From NCBI GenBank assembly GCA_900550235.1, contig URRQ01000012.1, positions 1 to 51,082 on the forward strand: a DNA stretch of 51,082 nucleotides, given 5' to 3'. The notes under the pieces were generated by a model. It saw nothing but the letters and a program-made list of their open reading frames with translations, was not told the DNA's origin and searched no databases. Numbering within the stretch: position 1 is the stretch's first letter; every line of letters starts with the position of its first letter. This stretch comes from an uncultured Lachnospiraceae bacterium (GTDB lineage Bacteria > Bacillota > Clostridia > Lachnospirales > Lachnospiraceae). The position numbers were made by a program, and so were the translations under genes. Of this stretch, positions 24,712 through 33,427 are shown in pieces.

Positions 24712-25800
24712 TTATTCTTCTACAGATTTTTCAACTTCTGCTGGAGTTTCTGCCTCAAGAACTTTCATGCTTAAGCTGATTTTCTTCTCTTCTACATTAA
24801 GATCAACAACTTTTGCTGTGATTTCCTGTCCAACTTTTAACGCATCAGAAGGTTTCTCAACATGAGTTCTGGAAATCTGTGATACATGAAGTAATGCATC
24901 TACACCGGCTGCAAGTTCAACAAATGCACCAAAGTCTGTCATTCTGGCAACTTTTCCTGTTACTTCTGTTCCAACTGCATATTTTTCTTCTGCGTTAGCC
25001 CAAGGATTTGTCTCAGGGAATTTTAAGCTTAATGCAACTTTTGTATCATTGATATCTTTTACAAGAACTTTTACTGTTTCTCCAACATGGAATACTTTCT
25101 TAGGGTTTTCTACTCTTCCCCATGACATTTCAGAGATATGTAACAAACCATCTACTCCGCCAAGATCGATAAACGCACCGAAATCTGTCACATTTTTAAC
25201 AGTTCCTTCTACAACATCTCCCACTTTTAATTTTTCAAATAATTCTTTCTGTAAAGCTGCTTTCTCAGCAACAAGAAGTTGTCTTCTGTCACCGATTACG
25301 CGGTTTCTTCTTGGGTTGAATTCGCTGATTACAAATTCAATCTCCTGTCCCTGATATTTGGAAAGATCTTTCTCATATGTATCAGATACAAGGCTTGCAG
25401 GAATAAATACTCTTGCTTCGTCAACAACAACACTTAATCCTCCACCTAAAATCTGTGTTACTGTAGCTTTTAATACTTCTTTGTTCTCAAAAGCTTCTTT
25501 TAATCTTTCATTACCTTTTTCTGCTGCTAATCTCTTATATGTTAACAACACCTGACCTTCTCCGTCATTTACTTTCAATACTTTTACTGTCATAGTATCG
25601 CCAACTGATACCATTGTTGTAAGATCAGCATTTGGTTCGTTTGTGTATTCACTTCTGGGAATAATACCGTCAGCTTTGTAACCGATATTAAGGATAATCT
25701 CATCCGGTTTCACATCGATAACCGTACCTTCTACAACCTCTCCGTTATGTATTGTCTTTAAAGACTCTTCTAACATTTGTTCAAAAGTTAATTCTGACAT
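24712..25800 (-). CDS. rpsA: S1 RNA-binding domain protein / ribosomal protein S1
   Basis: Four consecutive S1 OB-fold repeats with boundaries at about residues 20-90, 105-170, 190-260 and 275-350. The last two carry classical VTDFGAFIDLGGVDGLLHISEMS and MTDFGAFVELAAGVDALLHVSQIS sequences. At 362 residues it is a Firmicute-type S1 (shorter than the six-domain E. coli protein). The start is ATG 25800, 8 bases after GAGGAGGT; a longer frame from 25818 has no site of its own. The start lies inside the 3' end of ispH. A strong terminator follows. Confidence 0.92.
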   Translation of the reverse strand: MSELTFEQMLEESLKTIHNGEVVEGTVIDVKPDEIILNIGYKADGIIPRSEYTNEPNADLTTMVSVGDTMTVKVLKVNDGEGQVLLTYKRLAAEKGNERLKEAFENKEVLKATVTQILGGGLSVVVDEARVFIPASLVSDTYEKDLSKYQGQEIEFVISEFNPRRNRVIGDRRQLLVAEKAALQKELFEKLKVGDVVEGTVKNVTDFGAFIDLGGVDGLLHISEMSWGRVENPKKVFHVGETVKVLVKDINDTKVALSLKFPETNPWANAEEKYAVGTEVTGKVARMTDFGAFVELAAGVDALLHVSQISRTHVEKPSDALKVGQEITAKVVDLNVEEKKISLSMKVLEAETPAEVEKSVEE

Positions 25801-26635
25801 AATTTTGAACCTCCTCAATTATATTATTCGGCGTTGACGCCCCTGCTGTAATACCTACCGTTTTTGCTGACAACAATTGATTCGAATCCAAATCGTCAAG
25901 TGTCTGAATATAGTACGTATTCTCACATGCGCTTGCGCATATTTCAAATAATTTCTGAGTATTGGAACTATGCTTGTCTCCAATGACGATCATAGCATCA
26001 ACACTCTTTGCAATACCAGCGGCTTCAGTCTGTCGCTCACTTGTAGCATTGCAAATCGTATTTAAAACACTTATATCATATCGCTTTTTTGAAAGAATTT
26101 CAACTATTTCTTCAAATTTCTTGTAATTAAATGTCGTTTGGGACACCACACATATTTTTGCGTCTGATTCTGCTTCAAACTCTATCGCTTCAGCGGCATT
26201 TTGCAGGATCGTTACAGGCGTAACAGCCCATCCTCGAATTCCTGCAACTTCCGGATGTTCTCCATTCCCTATAATAACAATCTGCTTTCCCAGTTCGCTT
26301 TCTTTTTTCACGATATTGTGTATTTTTTTCACAAACGGGCAAGTAGCATCTACGCAAAAAAGACCCTTACGTTCCAGTTTATCATAAATCCGCTTTGGTA
26401 CTCCATGAGAACGAATAATGACAACTCCTTCGGTCACCGCATCCAGTTCTTCCTCCGTTCGAAGAACATGTACTCCTCTCTTTTGCATATCTTTGATCAC
26501 TTCTTCATTATGTATGATCGGTCCATATGTATAGATCGTTTTATCAGTTTGCGCTTCAACCTGTTCATATACTGTGTCGACTGCACGTTTTACTCCGAAA
26601 CAAAATCCGGCAGTTTTCGCTAATTTTACATCCAT
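25781..26635 (-). CDS. ispH: 4-hydroxy-3-methylbut-2-enyl diphosphate reductase IspH
   Basis: Last enzyme of the methylerythritol phosphate pathway, making IPP and DMAPP. The 284 residues have the three cluster cysteines in AKTAGFCFGVKRAVD (about 13), FCVDATCPFVKK (about 97) and TICNATSERQ (about 190), plus the conserved SHGVPK and GNGEHPEVAG. Length is normal. The start is clear (AAGGAGATTTGAC-ATG). The final codons contain the rpsA ribosome binding site and the first 20 bases of rpsA; in many Clostridia these two proteins are one fused polypeptide. Confidence 0.97.
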   Translation of the reverse strand: MDVKLAKTAGFCFGVKRAVDTVYEQVEAQTDKTIYTYGPIIHNEEVIKDMQKRGVHVLRTEEELDAVTEGVVIIRSHGVPKRIYDKLERKGLFCVDATCPFVKKIHNIVKKESELGKQIVIIGNGEHPEVAGIRGWAVTPVTILQNAAEAIEFEAESDAKICVVSQTTFNYKKFEEIVEILSKKRYDISVLNTICNATSERQTEAAGIAKSVDAMIVIGDKHSSNTQKLFEICASACENTYYIQTLDDLDSNQLLSAKTVGITAGASTPNNIIEEVQNYVRINF

Positions 26636-26647
26636 GTCAAATCTCCT

Positions 26648-27310
26648 TTATACGGATTTACAGTTTGCTAAAATCGCTTCAACAACTTCATCAATTGTCA
26701 TATCGGAGGAATCCACAAGAACCGCATCCTCTGCTTGTCGAAGCGGCGCGATCTCACGATGCATATCACGATAGTCTCTCTCTTCGATGTCTTTTGCAAT
26801 CTCTTCCAAATTGCAATCGGTTCCTTTTTCCTGCAATTCCAAATATCTTCTCTTTGCTCTTGTCTCAACACTGGCTGTCAGATATATCTTCGTTTCCGCA
26901 TTTGGAAGGATGTTCGTTCCAATATCTCTTCCATCCATCACAACATCTTCTTTTTCTGCCAGTTCTCTCTGCAAAGACAGAAGTTGTTCACGAACTGCAG
27001 GAACAGCAGAACTTCTTGACGCCATATTTCCTACCGCTTCTTCACGAAGCATACCCGTCACATTTTTCCCGTTCAAGTAGATTTGCTGCACACCGTTTTC
27101 ATAACCAATTGATACAGAGGCATCTTTGCTGGCTTCAGCAATTCTCTTCGTATCTTCCGGAGCAATCTTCTGCTCCAAAAAGTAAATTGCCATTCCACGA
27201 TACATCGCACCGGTATCTACATAGATATACCCCAACTCTTTTGCCACCAATTTTGCAATGGTACTTTTCCCTGCTCCTGCAGGCCCATCTATCGCAATAT
27301 TATATCCCAT
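26648..27310 (-). CDS. cmk: Cytidylate kinase
   Basis: Phosphorylates CMP and dCMP. The P-loop IAIDGPAGAGKST lies at residues 5-17, followed by YVDTGAMYRGMAIY, VVMDGRDIGTNILPNAETKIYL and the lid region RAKRRYLE, then RDYRDMHREIAPLRQAEDAVLVDSS near the C-terminus. 220 residues, standard. It starts after AGGAGGAAATAAT and lies 12 bases before ispH, in the conserved cmk-ispH-rpsA order. Confidence 0.97.
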   Translation of the reverse strand: MGYNIAIDGPAGAGKSTIAKLVAKELGYIYVDTGAMYRGMAIYFLEQKIAPEDTKRIAEASKDASVSIGYENGVQQIYLNGKNVTGMLREEAVGNMASRSSAVPAVREQLLSLQRELAEKEDVVMDGRDIGTNILPNAETKIYLTASVETRAKRRYLELQEKGTDCNLEEIAKDIEERDYRDMHREIAPLRQAEDAVLVDSSDMTIDEVVEAILANCKSV

Positions 27311-27354
27311 ATTATTTCCTCCTGATTCATTCTATCCTTTTCATATGATCTGTT

Positions 27355-28584
27355 TTACCAAATCGAACTTCCTGCCGCATATCCGGTTGACCATGCAATC
27401 TGTAAGTTAAATCCTCCGGTCAACGCATCCAAATCCAACACTTCTCCCACAAAATACAGTCCTGGCACGAGTTTGGATTCCATGGTAGAAGGATTGATTT
27501 CCTTTGTATGAACGCCGCCTTGTGTAATGATCGCCTCATTGAAATCTCTCGTACCGGTAATCGTCATCTCAAAGTGCTTTATTAAATGTACAAATCCTTG
27601 TCTCTCTTCTTTTGAAATCTCGTTTACCTTTTTCTCCGGATCAATCCCGCTCAGAGATAACATCACAGGAATCAACTTTGCCGGGAACAATTTTCCGATT
27701 GCATTCTTAAACTGCTTATTTTTGTTCTCTTCAAAATCTCGCAGCACCCTGGCGTCTAACTGTTCATTTGTCAACGCAGGTTTCAAATCAATGACAAGTC
27801 GCATCGTTTTATTGCGCAGTTTTTTTGTCAAATAAGAACTTGCACTTAACATCAATGGACCGCTTACTCCATAGTGCGTGAACAACATTTCACCAAAATC
27901 TCGATATACTTCCTTTTTACCATCCAGAATCGTTGCTTCCACGTTACGAAGCGATAAGCCTTGCAGATCTTTCACATATGATTCCTGCACAGTAAGCGGT
28001 ACAAGAGCCGGCAAAATATCTGTCACTCGATGTCCTGCTTCTTTTGCAAAACGATAACCATCTCCGGTAGATCCCGTCGTCCGATATGAATATCCGCCAG
28101 TAGCTACAATACATGCATCTCCATCCAGCGTTGTTCCATCGGAAAGCAGTACTCCGGTCACACCATCCGCATTCATTAAAATCTCTTTCACCTCTGTATG
28201 GAGCGATATTTCCACACCCAATCTTCGCATTTCTTTTGAGAGAGCCGCAATCACATCAGAAGAATGATTGGATTCCGGGAACACGCGTTCTCCACGCTCT
28301 ACTTTGATTTTTAATCCAAGCTCTTTAAAAAAATTCATTACATCCTGGTTCGTATATCCATAAAAACTGCTATACAAAAACTTCGAATTCGTTACAACAG
28401 ATTCAAACAATGTATCCATATCGCTTGCATTTGTGATATTACATCGTCCTTTTCCTGTAATGAACAGTTTCTTCCCAAGTTTCTCGTTCTTCTCCAATAC
28501 ATGCACTTCATTTCCATTTCTTGCCGCAAAAATTGCCGCAAACATTCCGGCAGCTCCTCCACCGATCACAAGTACTTTGCTCAT
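27355..28584 (-). CDS. HI0933-type NAD(P)/FAD-dependent oxidoreductase
   Basis: Flavoprotein of the HI0933/BaiN-like family, whose physiological substrate is mostly unknown. The FAD-binding VLVIGGGAAGMFAAIFAARNG motif (residues 4-24, in two halves) is at the N-terminus, followed by LGKKLFITGKGRCNITN and a C-terminal second FAD motif with GGVHTKEINPSTMESKLVPGLYFVGEVLD and GGFNLQIAWSTGYAAG. Related proteins in gut Lachnospiraceae include the BaiN flavoproteins linked to bile-acid metabolism, but most are housekeeping genes next to cmk as here. The ATG begins right after the RpiR-family gene stop. Confidence 0.85.
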   Translation of the reverse strand: MSKVLVIGGGAAGMFAAIFAARNGNEVHVLEKNEKLGKKLFITGKGRCNITNASDMDTLFESVVTNSKFLYSSFYGYTNQDVMNFFKELGLKIKVERGERVFPESNHSSDVIAALSKEMRRLGVEISLHTEVKEILMNADGVTGVLLSDGTTLDGDACIVATGGYSYRTTGSTGDGYRFAKEAGHRVTDILPALVPLTVQESYVKDLQGLSLRNVEATILDGKKEVYRDFGEMLFTHYGVSGPLMLSASSYLTKKLRNKTMRLVIDLKPALTNEQLDARVLRDFEENKNKQFKNAIGKLFPAKLIPVMLSLSGIDPEKKVNEISKEERQGFVHLIKHFEMTITGTRDFNEAIITQGGVHTKEINPSTMESKLVPGLYFVGEVLDLDALTGGFNLQIAWSTGYAAGSSIW

Positions 28585-29490
28585 CTATTTTTCCTCTTTT
28601 CTATTGGGCATCAGATTCTGTTCATCTTTATTATATACCTGATATTCGTCCCAAATTGCTTCTAATGTTCCCAGCATATTCGTAATGTCGTCTCGTTTTT
28701 TCATACACAAAGCAACCACAAGCGCGTTGATTACACTTAACGGAGCTACAAGAGAATCTACGATCGATGCCATGTCGCTTCTTGCAATCAGATTACAAGA
28801 AGAATATGCTGTAATCGGGGCGTGACTACTGTCTGTCAGCGTAATGACCTGCGCCTTTCTCTTGTTTGCAAATTCCAAAGCCTTAAGCGTACGAACGGAA
28901 TATCTTGGAAAACTGATTCCGATCGCCACATCTCCTTCCCCTACACGTATCATTTGTTCAAACATCTCGCTGGAACTATTGGTATTCACAAGGGTTACAT
29001 TTTCAAAAATCAGATTCAAATAGTAACTCAAAAAACTGGCTAATGGTGCACAACTTCTAATTCCTACAATATAAATCCTTTTTGCATGGAGCATCATCTC
29101 CACAGCCTGATCAAAACTATCCTTGTCAATATCAGCAAGTGTCATTTTAATCTTATCCGCATCCGATTGCAGCACTGTTTCCAATATTTCTGACTGGCTG
29201 ATTCTTCCATATGCCACTTCCATACGTTGGATGGAGTTCAATTTATTTCTCACAAGTTCTTCCAAAGCTTCCTGGAATTCCGGATATCCTTCATATCCCA
29301 ACTGTGTTGCAAATCGAACGACCGTTGATTCGCTCACACCCACTGTCTTTCCCAACCTGGATGCTGTAAGAAATACTGCTTTGTCATAGTTTTCCATAAT
29401 ATAATCTGCAAGGAGCTTTTGTCCTTTGCTCATCTTGGCATACCGCTCCTTGATCTGACTTAATAATTCATTTGTCATGTTGCTATTCAT
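28585..29490 (-). CDS. MurR/RpiR family transcriptional regulator
   Basis: Transcription factor with an N-terminal HTH_6 domain (about residues 1-77, including the recognition region GVSESTVVRFATQLGYEGYP) and a C-terminal SIS sugar-phosphate domain (about 120-260; IYIVGIRSCAPLASFLSYYL and GISFPRYSVRTLKALEFA). Members respond to phosphosugars. The ATG at 29490 is preferred because GGAGGG lies 6-7 bases upstream; the frame also opens at 29505. The effector is unknown and no sugar genes are adjacent; its neighbours are the HI0933 flavoprotein and cmk. An imperfect palindrome upstream may be its own operator. Confidence 0.9.
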   Translation of the reverse strand: MNSNMTNELLSQIKERYAKMSKGQKLLADYIMENYDKAVFLTASRLGKTVGVSESTVVRFATQLGYEGYPEFQEALEELVRNKLNSIQRMEVAYGRISQSEILETVLQSDADKIKMTLADIDKDSFDQAVEMMLHAKRIYIVGIRSCAPLASFLSYYLNLIFENVTLVNTNSSSEMFEQMIRVGEGDVAIGISFPRYSVRTLKALEFANKRKAQVITLTDSSHAPITAYSSCNLIARSDMASIVDSLVAPLSVINALVVALCMKKRDDITNMLGTLEAIWDEYQVYNKDEQNLMPNRKEEK

Positions 29491-29525
29491 GGTTCCCTCC
29501 GTCATATCCTGCTTCCTAATGTTTT

Positions 29526-29531
29526 ATTATA
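29526..29531 (-). promoter_or_regulatory. -10 box of the RpiR-family operon
   Basis: TATAAT preceded by TGTG on the minus strand, about 35 bases before the regulator start. No good -35 at 17 bases, so activation or a weak promoter is possible. The -35 position is at the edge of the palindrome at 29553-29576. Confidence 0.5.
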
Positions 29532-29552
29532 CACAACTTCTTCCTTAAAAGA

Positions 29553-29576
29553 AAGTACTCTTTCAAAAGAATACTT
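29553..29576. promoter_or_regulatory. Imperfect 24-bp palindrome, candidate RpiR operator
   Basis: Arms AAGTACTCTTT and AAAGAATACTT around a 2-base centre, with a single mismatched pair. It ends at about the -35 position of the regulator gene promoter, a usual place for an autoregulatory operator of an RpiR/MurR dimer. Confidence 0.45.
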
Positions 29577-29594
29577 ACTTCCAAAATATGACAG

Positions 29595-29644
29595 AAAAAA
29601 GAGTGATCGTTCTTCAGACTATCCGTCAAACAACCACTCTCTTT
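29595..29644 (-). terminator. Terminator of the decarboxylase operon
   Basis: On the minus strand arms AAGAGaGTGgTTGTTT and GAAGAACgATCACTCTT-like sequence pair imperfectly, with AGAGTG/CACTCT at the base and TTTTTT after it. It lies about 20 bases downstream of the oadA-like stop. Confidence 0.65.
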
Positions 29645-29665
29645 ATTTACTTCTTTTTTATTATA

Positions 29666-31072
29666 CTATACCGGATAGCTTCCGTTCTCTGTGTCGGCAA
29701 CTTTCTGATCCACTTTTGTCTGCTGTGCTTCTCTGTATTTAAAGAAGTCTGTAGCAACTTGAGGGAATAACGCATAAGAAAGTACGTCTTCTTCCTGCTG
29801 TGACCACTGAGCCATTTCACCTCTTAAAGTATCCAACTCATCCGGAATCAAGTCAGCCGGACGGCATGTGATGATCTCTGGATTGTCTCCAAGAACTTTT
29901 TTCTTCACATCTTCATTGAATGGTTTTACAGTCGCACCGTATTTTCCACTCAATACATCTTTTGTCTCTTTTGTTGCCATCTTATAACGTTCTCCCATAA
30001 GGACGTTGAATACAGCCTGTGTTCCCACGATCTGAGAAGACGGAGTAACAAGAGGTGGTTCACCAAGGTCTTTACGCACTCTTGGAACCTCTTCCAATAC
30101 ATCGTAGAATTTGTCTTCTGCACCTTGTTCTTTTAACTGAGAAGTTAAGTTCGATAACATTCCTCCCGGAACCTGATATAATAATGTTTTGATATTTACA
30201 CCAAGGTTCTTTGGATTCAAAAGACCTGATTCCAATGCCTCGTCACGGATTGGTCTAAAGTAATCCGCAATCTCAGCAAGAAGCTTCTGATCCAAACCTG
30301 TATCATATGGTGTTCCTTTGAATGTCTCAACCATAACTTCTGTAGCTGGCTGTGATGTTCCCATAGCAAATGGAGACATTGCAGTATCGATCACATCTAC
30401 GCCTGCCTCTACTGCTTTTAAGTATGTCATGGAAGCCACGCCGGATGTGTAATGTGTATGAAGCTGGATTGGAAGTTTTGTCGCTCCCTTCATTGCTTCT
30501 ACAAGCTCTGTTGCTTTATATGGCACTAAAAGTCCTGCCATATCTTTGATACAGATCGATGTAGCGCCCATATCTTCAATCTTCTTTGCAATATCCATCC
30601 AATAATCCAATGTATAAGCATCTCCTAATGTATAGGATAATGCAACCTGTGCATCTGCTTTTTCTTTCACAGCAGCCTTTACTGCTGTCTGAAGATTACG
30701 AATATCGTTCAAACAGTCAAAAATACGAATGATATCGATTCCGTTTGCAACTGATTTCTGTACAAAGTACTCTACTACATCATCTGCATATGGACGATAT
30801 CCAAGGATATTCTGTCCACGGAACAACATCTGTAATTTTGTATTTTTAAATCCATCACGGAATTTACGAAGTCTTTCCCATGGATCTTCTTTTAAGAAAC
30901 GAAGAGATGCGTCAAATGTAGCTCCTCCCCAACATTCTACAGAGTGATATCCTACTTTGTCCATCTTATCTACGATTGGAAGCATCTGTTCTGTTGTCAT
31001 ACGTGTAGCGATCAATGACTGATGGGCATCACGTAACACGGTTTCCGTAATTTTAATTGGTTTTTTCTCCAT
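29666..31072 (-). CDS. oadA: Oxaloacetate/pyruvate carboxyltransferase subunit (OadA-type, lacking a biotin domain)
   Basis: Transfers carboxyl groups between a 2-oxoacid (oxaloacetate/pyruvate) and biotin. The 468 residues hold the HMGL-like barrel with the opening ETVLRDAHQSLIATRM, DIIRIFDCLNDIRN, and ICIKDMAGLLVPY (metal and carboxyl-lysine region), followed by the conserved C-terminal helical domain. The biotinyl domain found at the end of longer OadA proteins is missing and is instead encoded separately two genes upstream in transcription order (32263-32628). This matches the 5S subunit of transcarboxylases as well as OadA. It is the last gene of the operon. Confidence 0.9.
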   Translation of the reverse strand: MEKKPIKITETVLRDAHQSLIATRMTTEQMLPIVDKMDKVGYHSVECWGGATFDASLRFLKEDPWERLRKFRDGFKNTKLQMLFRGQNILGYRPYADDVVEYFVQKSVANGIDIIRIFDCLNDIRNLQTAVKAAVKEKADAQVALSYTLGDAYTLDYWMDIAKKIEDMGATSICIKDMAGLLVPYKATELVEAMKGATKLPIQLHTHYTSGVASMTYLKAVEAGVDVIDTAMSPFAMGTSQPATEVMVETFKGTPYDTGLDQKLLAEIADYFRPIRDEALESGLLNPKNLGVNIKTLLYQVPGGMLSNLTSQLKEQGAEDKFYDVLEEVPRVRKDLGEPPLVTPSSQIVGTQAVFNVLMGERYKMATKETKDVLSGKYGATVKPFNEDVKKKVLGDNPEIITCRPADLIPDELDTLRGEMAQWSQQEEDVLSYALFPQVATDFFKYREAQQTKVDQKVADTENGSYPV

Positions 31073-31091
31073 TTTTCATTCTCCTCCATCT

Positions 31092-32243
31092 TTATTTCAC
31101 GCCAAAAATTGCCATAAATGTACCGGCTGCAACTGCTGTACCGATAACACCTGCAACATTTGGTCCCATTGCATGCATCAATAAGAAGTTCGTTGGGTCT
31201 GCTTCTGCTCCTACCTTCTGAGAAACTCTGGCAGCCATTGGTACTGCGGATACTCCCGCCGAACCAATCAGAGGATTTACTTTACCTCCTGTTACTTTAC
31301 ACATCAATTTACCGAACAGAACACCTGCCGCTGTACCAAACGCAAATGCGATCAAACCTAATACAACAATTTTAATCGTATCCATATTCAAGAATGCTTC
31401 GGCGCTTGTTGTGGCTCCAACAGAAGTACCAAGTAAAATAACAACGATATACATGAGCGCATTGGACGCTGTCTCTGTCAACTGTCTTACTACGCCACAC
31501 TCTTTGAATAAGTTACCTAACATCAACATACCAACGAGCGGAGCTGTTGTAGGCAAGATCAAAGAAACTACAATTGTAATGATGATCGGGAAGAGAATCT
31601 TCTCTAACTGCGAAACAGGTCTTAACTGTTCCATCTTAATCTTACGTTCTTCTTCTGTTGTCAGAAGCTTCATGATCGGAGGCTGAATGATCGGAACGAG
31701 TGACATATAAGAATATGCCGCTACTGCGATCGGGCCTAAGATCGCTGTCTGCTGCAGCTTACCGGCAAGGAAGATCGACGTCGGTCCGTCTGCACCACCA
31801 ATAATGGAAATTGCAGCCGCCGCTTTATCTGAGAATCCCATAGCCATAGCGCCGAGATAAGCCGCGAAGATACCAAACTGCGCTGCCGCTCCGAGAAGAA
31901 AGCTCTTCGGATTGGCGATCAACGGTCCGAAGTCTGTCATTGCGCCGACACCCATGAAGATCAAGGACGGAAGAATCGCCCACTCATCTAAAAGATAGAA
32001 ATAATGAAGAAGTCCTCCAACCCCATTTTCTGAATCTTCTATCGCCAGCATAATATCCGGATAGATATTTACCAAAAGCATACCGAAAGCGATCGGAACC
32101 AAAAGAAGCGGTTCGAAACCTTTCCGGATAGCCAGATACAGAAACACACATGCCACCGCGATCATTACATAGTTCCCCCATGTTAAGTTAAAAAACGCGG
32201 TCTGATCCATGAGGTTCCCTAATGTACTTGTAATGTATTCCAT
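31092..32243 (-). CDS. oadB: Na+-translocating decarboxylase beta subunit
   Basis: Membrane subunit that couples biotin decarboxylation to Na+ export (OadB/MmdB/GcdB family). The 383 residues include about nine to eleven helices, and the family signatures GAMTDFGPLIANPKSFLLGAAAQ, SIIGGADGPTSIF (helix IIIa/IV region with the conserved Asp) and GSAGVSAVPMAARVSQ near the end. Which acid is decarboxylated cannot be read from this subunit. It lies between the biotin carrier and the OadA-like gene. Confidence 0.94.
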   Translation of the reverse strand: MEYITSTLGNLMDQTAFFNLTWGNYVMIAVACVFLYLAIRKGFEPLLLVPIAFGMLLVNIYPDIMLAIEDSENGVGGLLHYFYLLDEWAILPSLIFMGVGAMTDFGPLIANPKSFLLGAAAQFGIFAAYLGAMAMGFSDKAAAAISIIGGADGPTSIFLAGKLQQTAILGPIAVAAYSYMSLVPIIQPPIMKLLTTEEERKIKMEQLRPVSQLEKILFPIIITIVVSLILPTTAPLVGMLMLGNLFKECGVVRQLTETASNALMYIVVILLGTSVGATTSAEAFLNMDTIKIVVLGLIAFAFGTAAGVLFGKLMCKVTGGKVNPLIGSAGVSAVPMAARVSQKVGAEADPTNFLLMHAMGPNVAGVIGTAVAAGTFMAIFGVK

Positions 32244-32262
32244 TTTAAAACCTCCAAACGTT

Positions 32263-32628
32263 CTAGTTTAATGTAGCCATTACTGCTCCTGCTTCTACAG
32301 CATCACCTACTGCTACATCAATGCTGGCAACTGTTCCGTCTTCCGGAGCAACGACAGGAATTTCCATCTTCATCGCTTCGATGATGATCACAGGATCTCC
32401 TTTTGCCACTTTCTGTCCAACGCTTGCTTCTAATTTGAATACTTTACCTGCTGCACCAGCTTTTACTTCGATACTTCCTGCTGCTGCAGAAGCTTTCTTC
32501 TGAGCCGGAGCTGCTTTAGGCGCTGCTACCGGTGCTGCCTTAGGCGCTGTTGCTACTGCTCCTCCTACATTTTCTTCTACTGTCACATCATATACGTTTC
32601 CATTTACTGTAATTGTATAGCTTTTCAT
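32263..32628 (-). CDS. Biotin carrier protein of the decarboxylase (acyl carrier 1.3S type)
   Basis: Stand-alone biotinyl domain that shuttles CO2 between the carboxyltransferase and the membrane pump. The 121 residues contain an N-terminal strand region (MKSYTITVNGNVYDVTVEEN), an Ala/Pro/Lys linker (about 22-50), and the lipoyl/biotinyl fold with the biotin site EAMKMEI, the acceptor being Lys87. It is followed by the beta subunit gene. Confidence 0.95.
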   Translation of the reverse strand: MKSYTITVNGNVYDVTVEENVGGAVATAPKAAPVAAPKAAPAQKKASAAAGSIEVKAGAAGKVFKLEASVGQKVAKGDPVIIIEAMKMEIPVVAPEDGTVASIDVAVGDAVEAGAVMATLN

Positions 32629-32648
32629 TTTTATTTCCTCCTAATAAT

Positions 32649-33413
32649 CTAAATCCATTTATTTGATGTTCTACGTTTGATCGAGCGCACAACAAAACCA
32701 TCTGTTGATGTTCCTTCCGAAGCTGCAATCGCCGCCGTAATGACTGCAACTAATTCTAAATCATCTGTCTCATCCACAACAACATTTTCTGTTGCCGGAG
32801 CAGCTTTTGTTGTCTCTTTCACAGCATCTTCCTGTTTTTTGTTCTGTCCTAAAAGCGCAGGAATATATTTCATAAGAGAAATAATAAATGCAAGGAAGAT
32901 CAATACAGCAAATACCGTTCCCATACCAAGAACTGTGTTAAGTCCTGCCTTCTGCAGTATCTCGCTCAACTCATATTTAGCAGAAACATCCATAGATTCC
33001 ATATTCAGATTCTGATCAAATTGGAATACGATCGTCGCATTTCTTTCTTCGTATTCTGCTTCTGTAGAAAGAGTCACTCCGCTCTTATCCGCTTCCGCAG
33101 TATATTCTCCATGTTCTTTGTAAGCTCCGCATTCATCAATGGATGCTTTCCATGCATTAATCATGGAAACAAGCGCTTCTTTTTCTACCGGAAGTCCTGT
33201 CTGCATCATTGTTAAATTCACCTGAAGATCGGATCCTTCTGTAAATTGTGCAAATGCAGCATCATCCATTACTGCGAAGCTTGTAAGGATTCCTTCTGCA
33301 TACTGTTCCAATACTTCTTGCTCATATTCTACTGTCTCTTTCTGACTTCCGCATCCGGAAAAGCAAAATGCGACCGTCAAAATACAGAGTAATACACTTA
33401 TCTTTTTCTTCAA
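32649..33413 (-). CDS. Lipoprotein-anchored OadG-like gamma/delta subunit
   Basis: The 254-residue protein has a lipoprotein signal (lysine-rich start, hydrophobic core, CFSGC lipobox with Cys21), then an extracellular domain of about 130 residues resembling DUF3887-type sequences. One transmembrane helix (about 163-187, GMGTVFAVLIFLAFIISLMKY) and a cytoplasmic tail with LELVAVITAAIAASEGTS-like sequence typical of OadG assembly subunits follow. The double membrane attachment (lipid plus helix) is unusual for OadG, which is normally about 80-100 aa with only the helix and tail. It starts with TTG at 33413 after GAGG. Confidence 0.75.
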   Translation of the reverse strand: MKKKISVLLCILTVAFCFSGCGSQKETVEYEQEVLEQYAEGILTSFAVMDDAAFAQFTEGSDLQVNLTMMQTGLPVEKEALVSMINAWKASIDECGAYKEHGEYTAEADKSGVTLSTEAEYEERNATIVFQFDQNLNMESMDVSAKYELSEILQKAGLNTVLGMGTVFAVLIFLAFIISLMKYIPALLGQNKKQEDAVKETTKAAPATENVVVDETDDLELVAVITAAIAASEGTSTDGFVVRSIKRRTSNKWI

Positions 33414-33427
33414 CTTGCTTCACCTCA

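Noticed and set aside
26527..27348. 273-codon plus-strand open frame opposite cmk and ispH
   Set aside because: Antisense shadow of two intact conserved enzymes; its composition (rich in His, Leu, Pro, Ser, Gln) is typical of the complement of coding sequence and it has no ribosome binding site.
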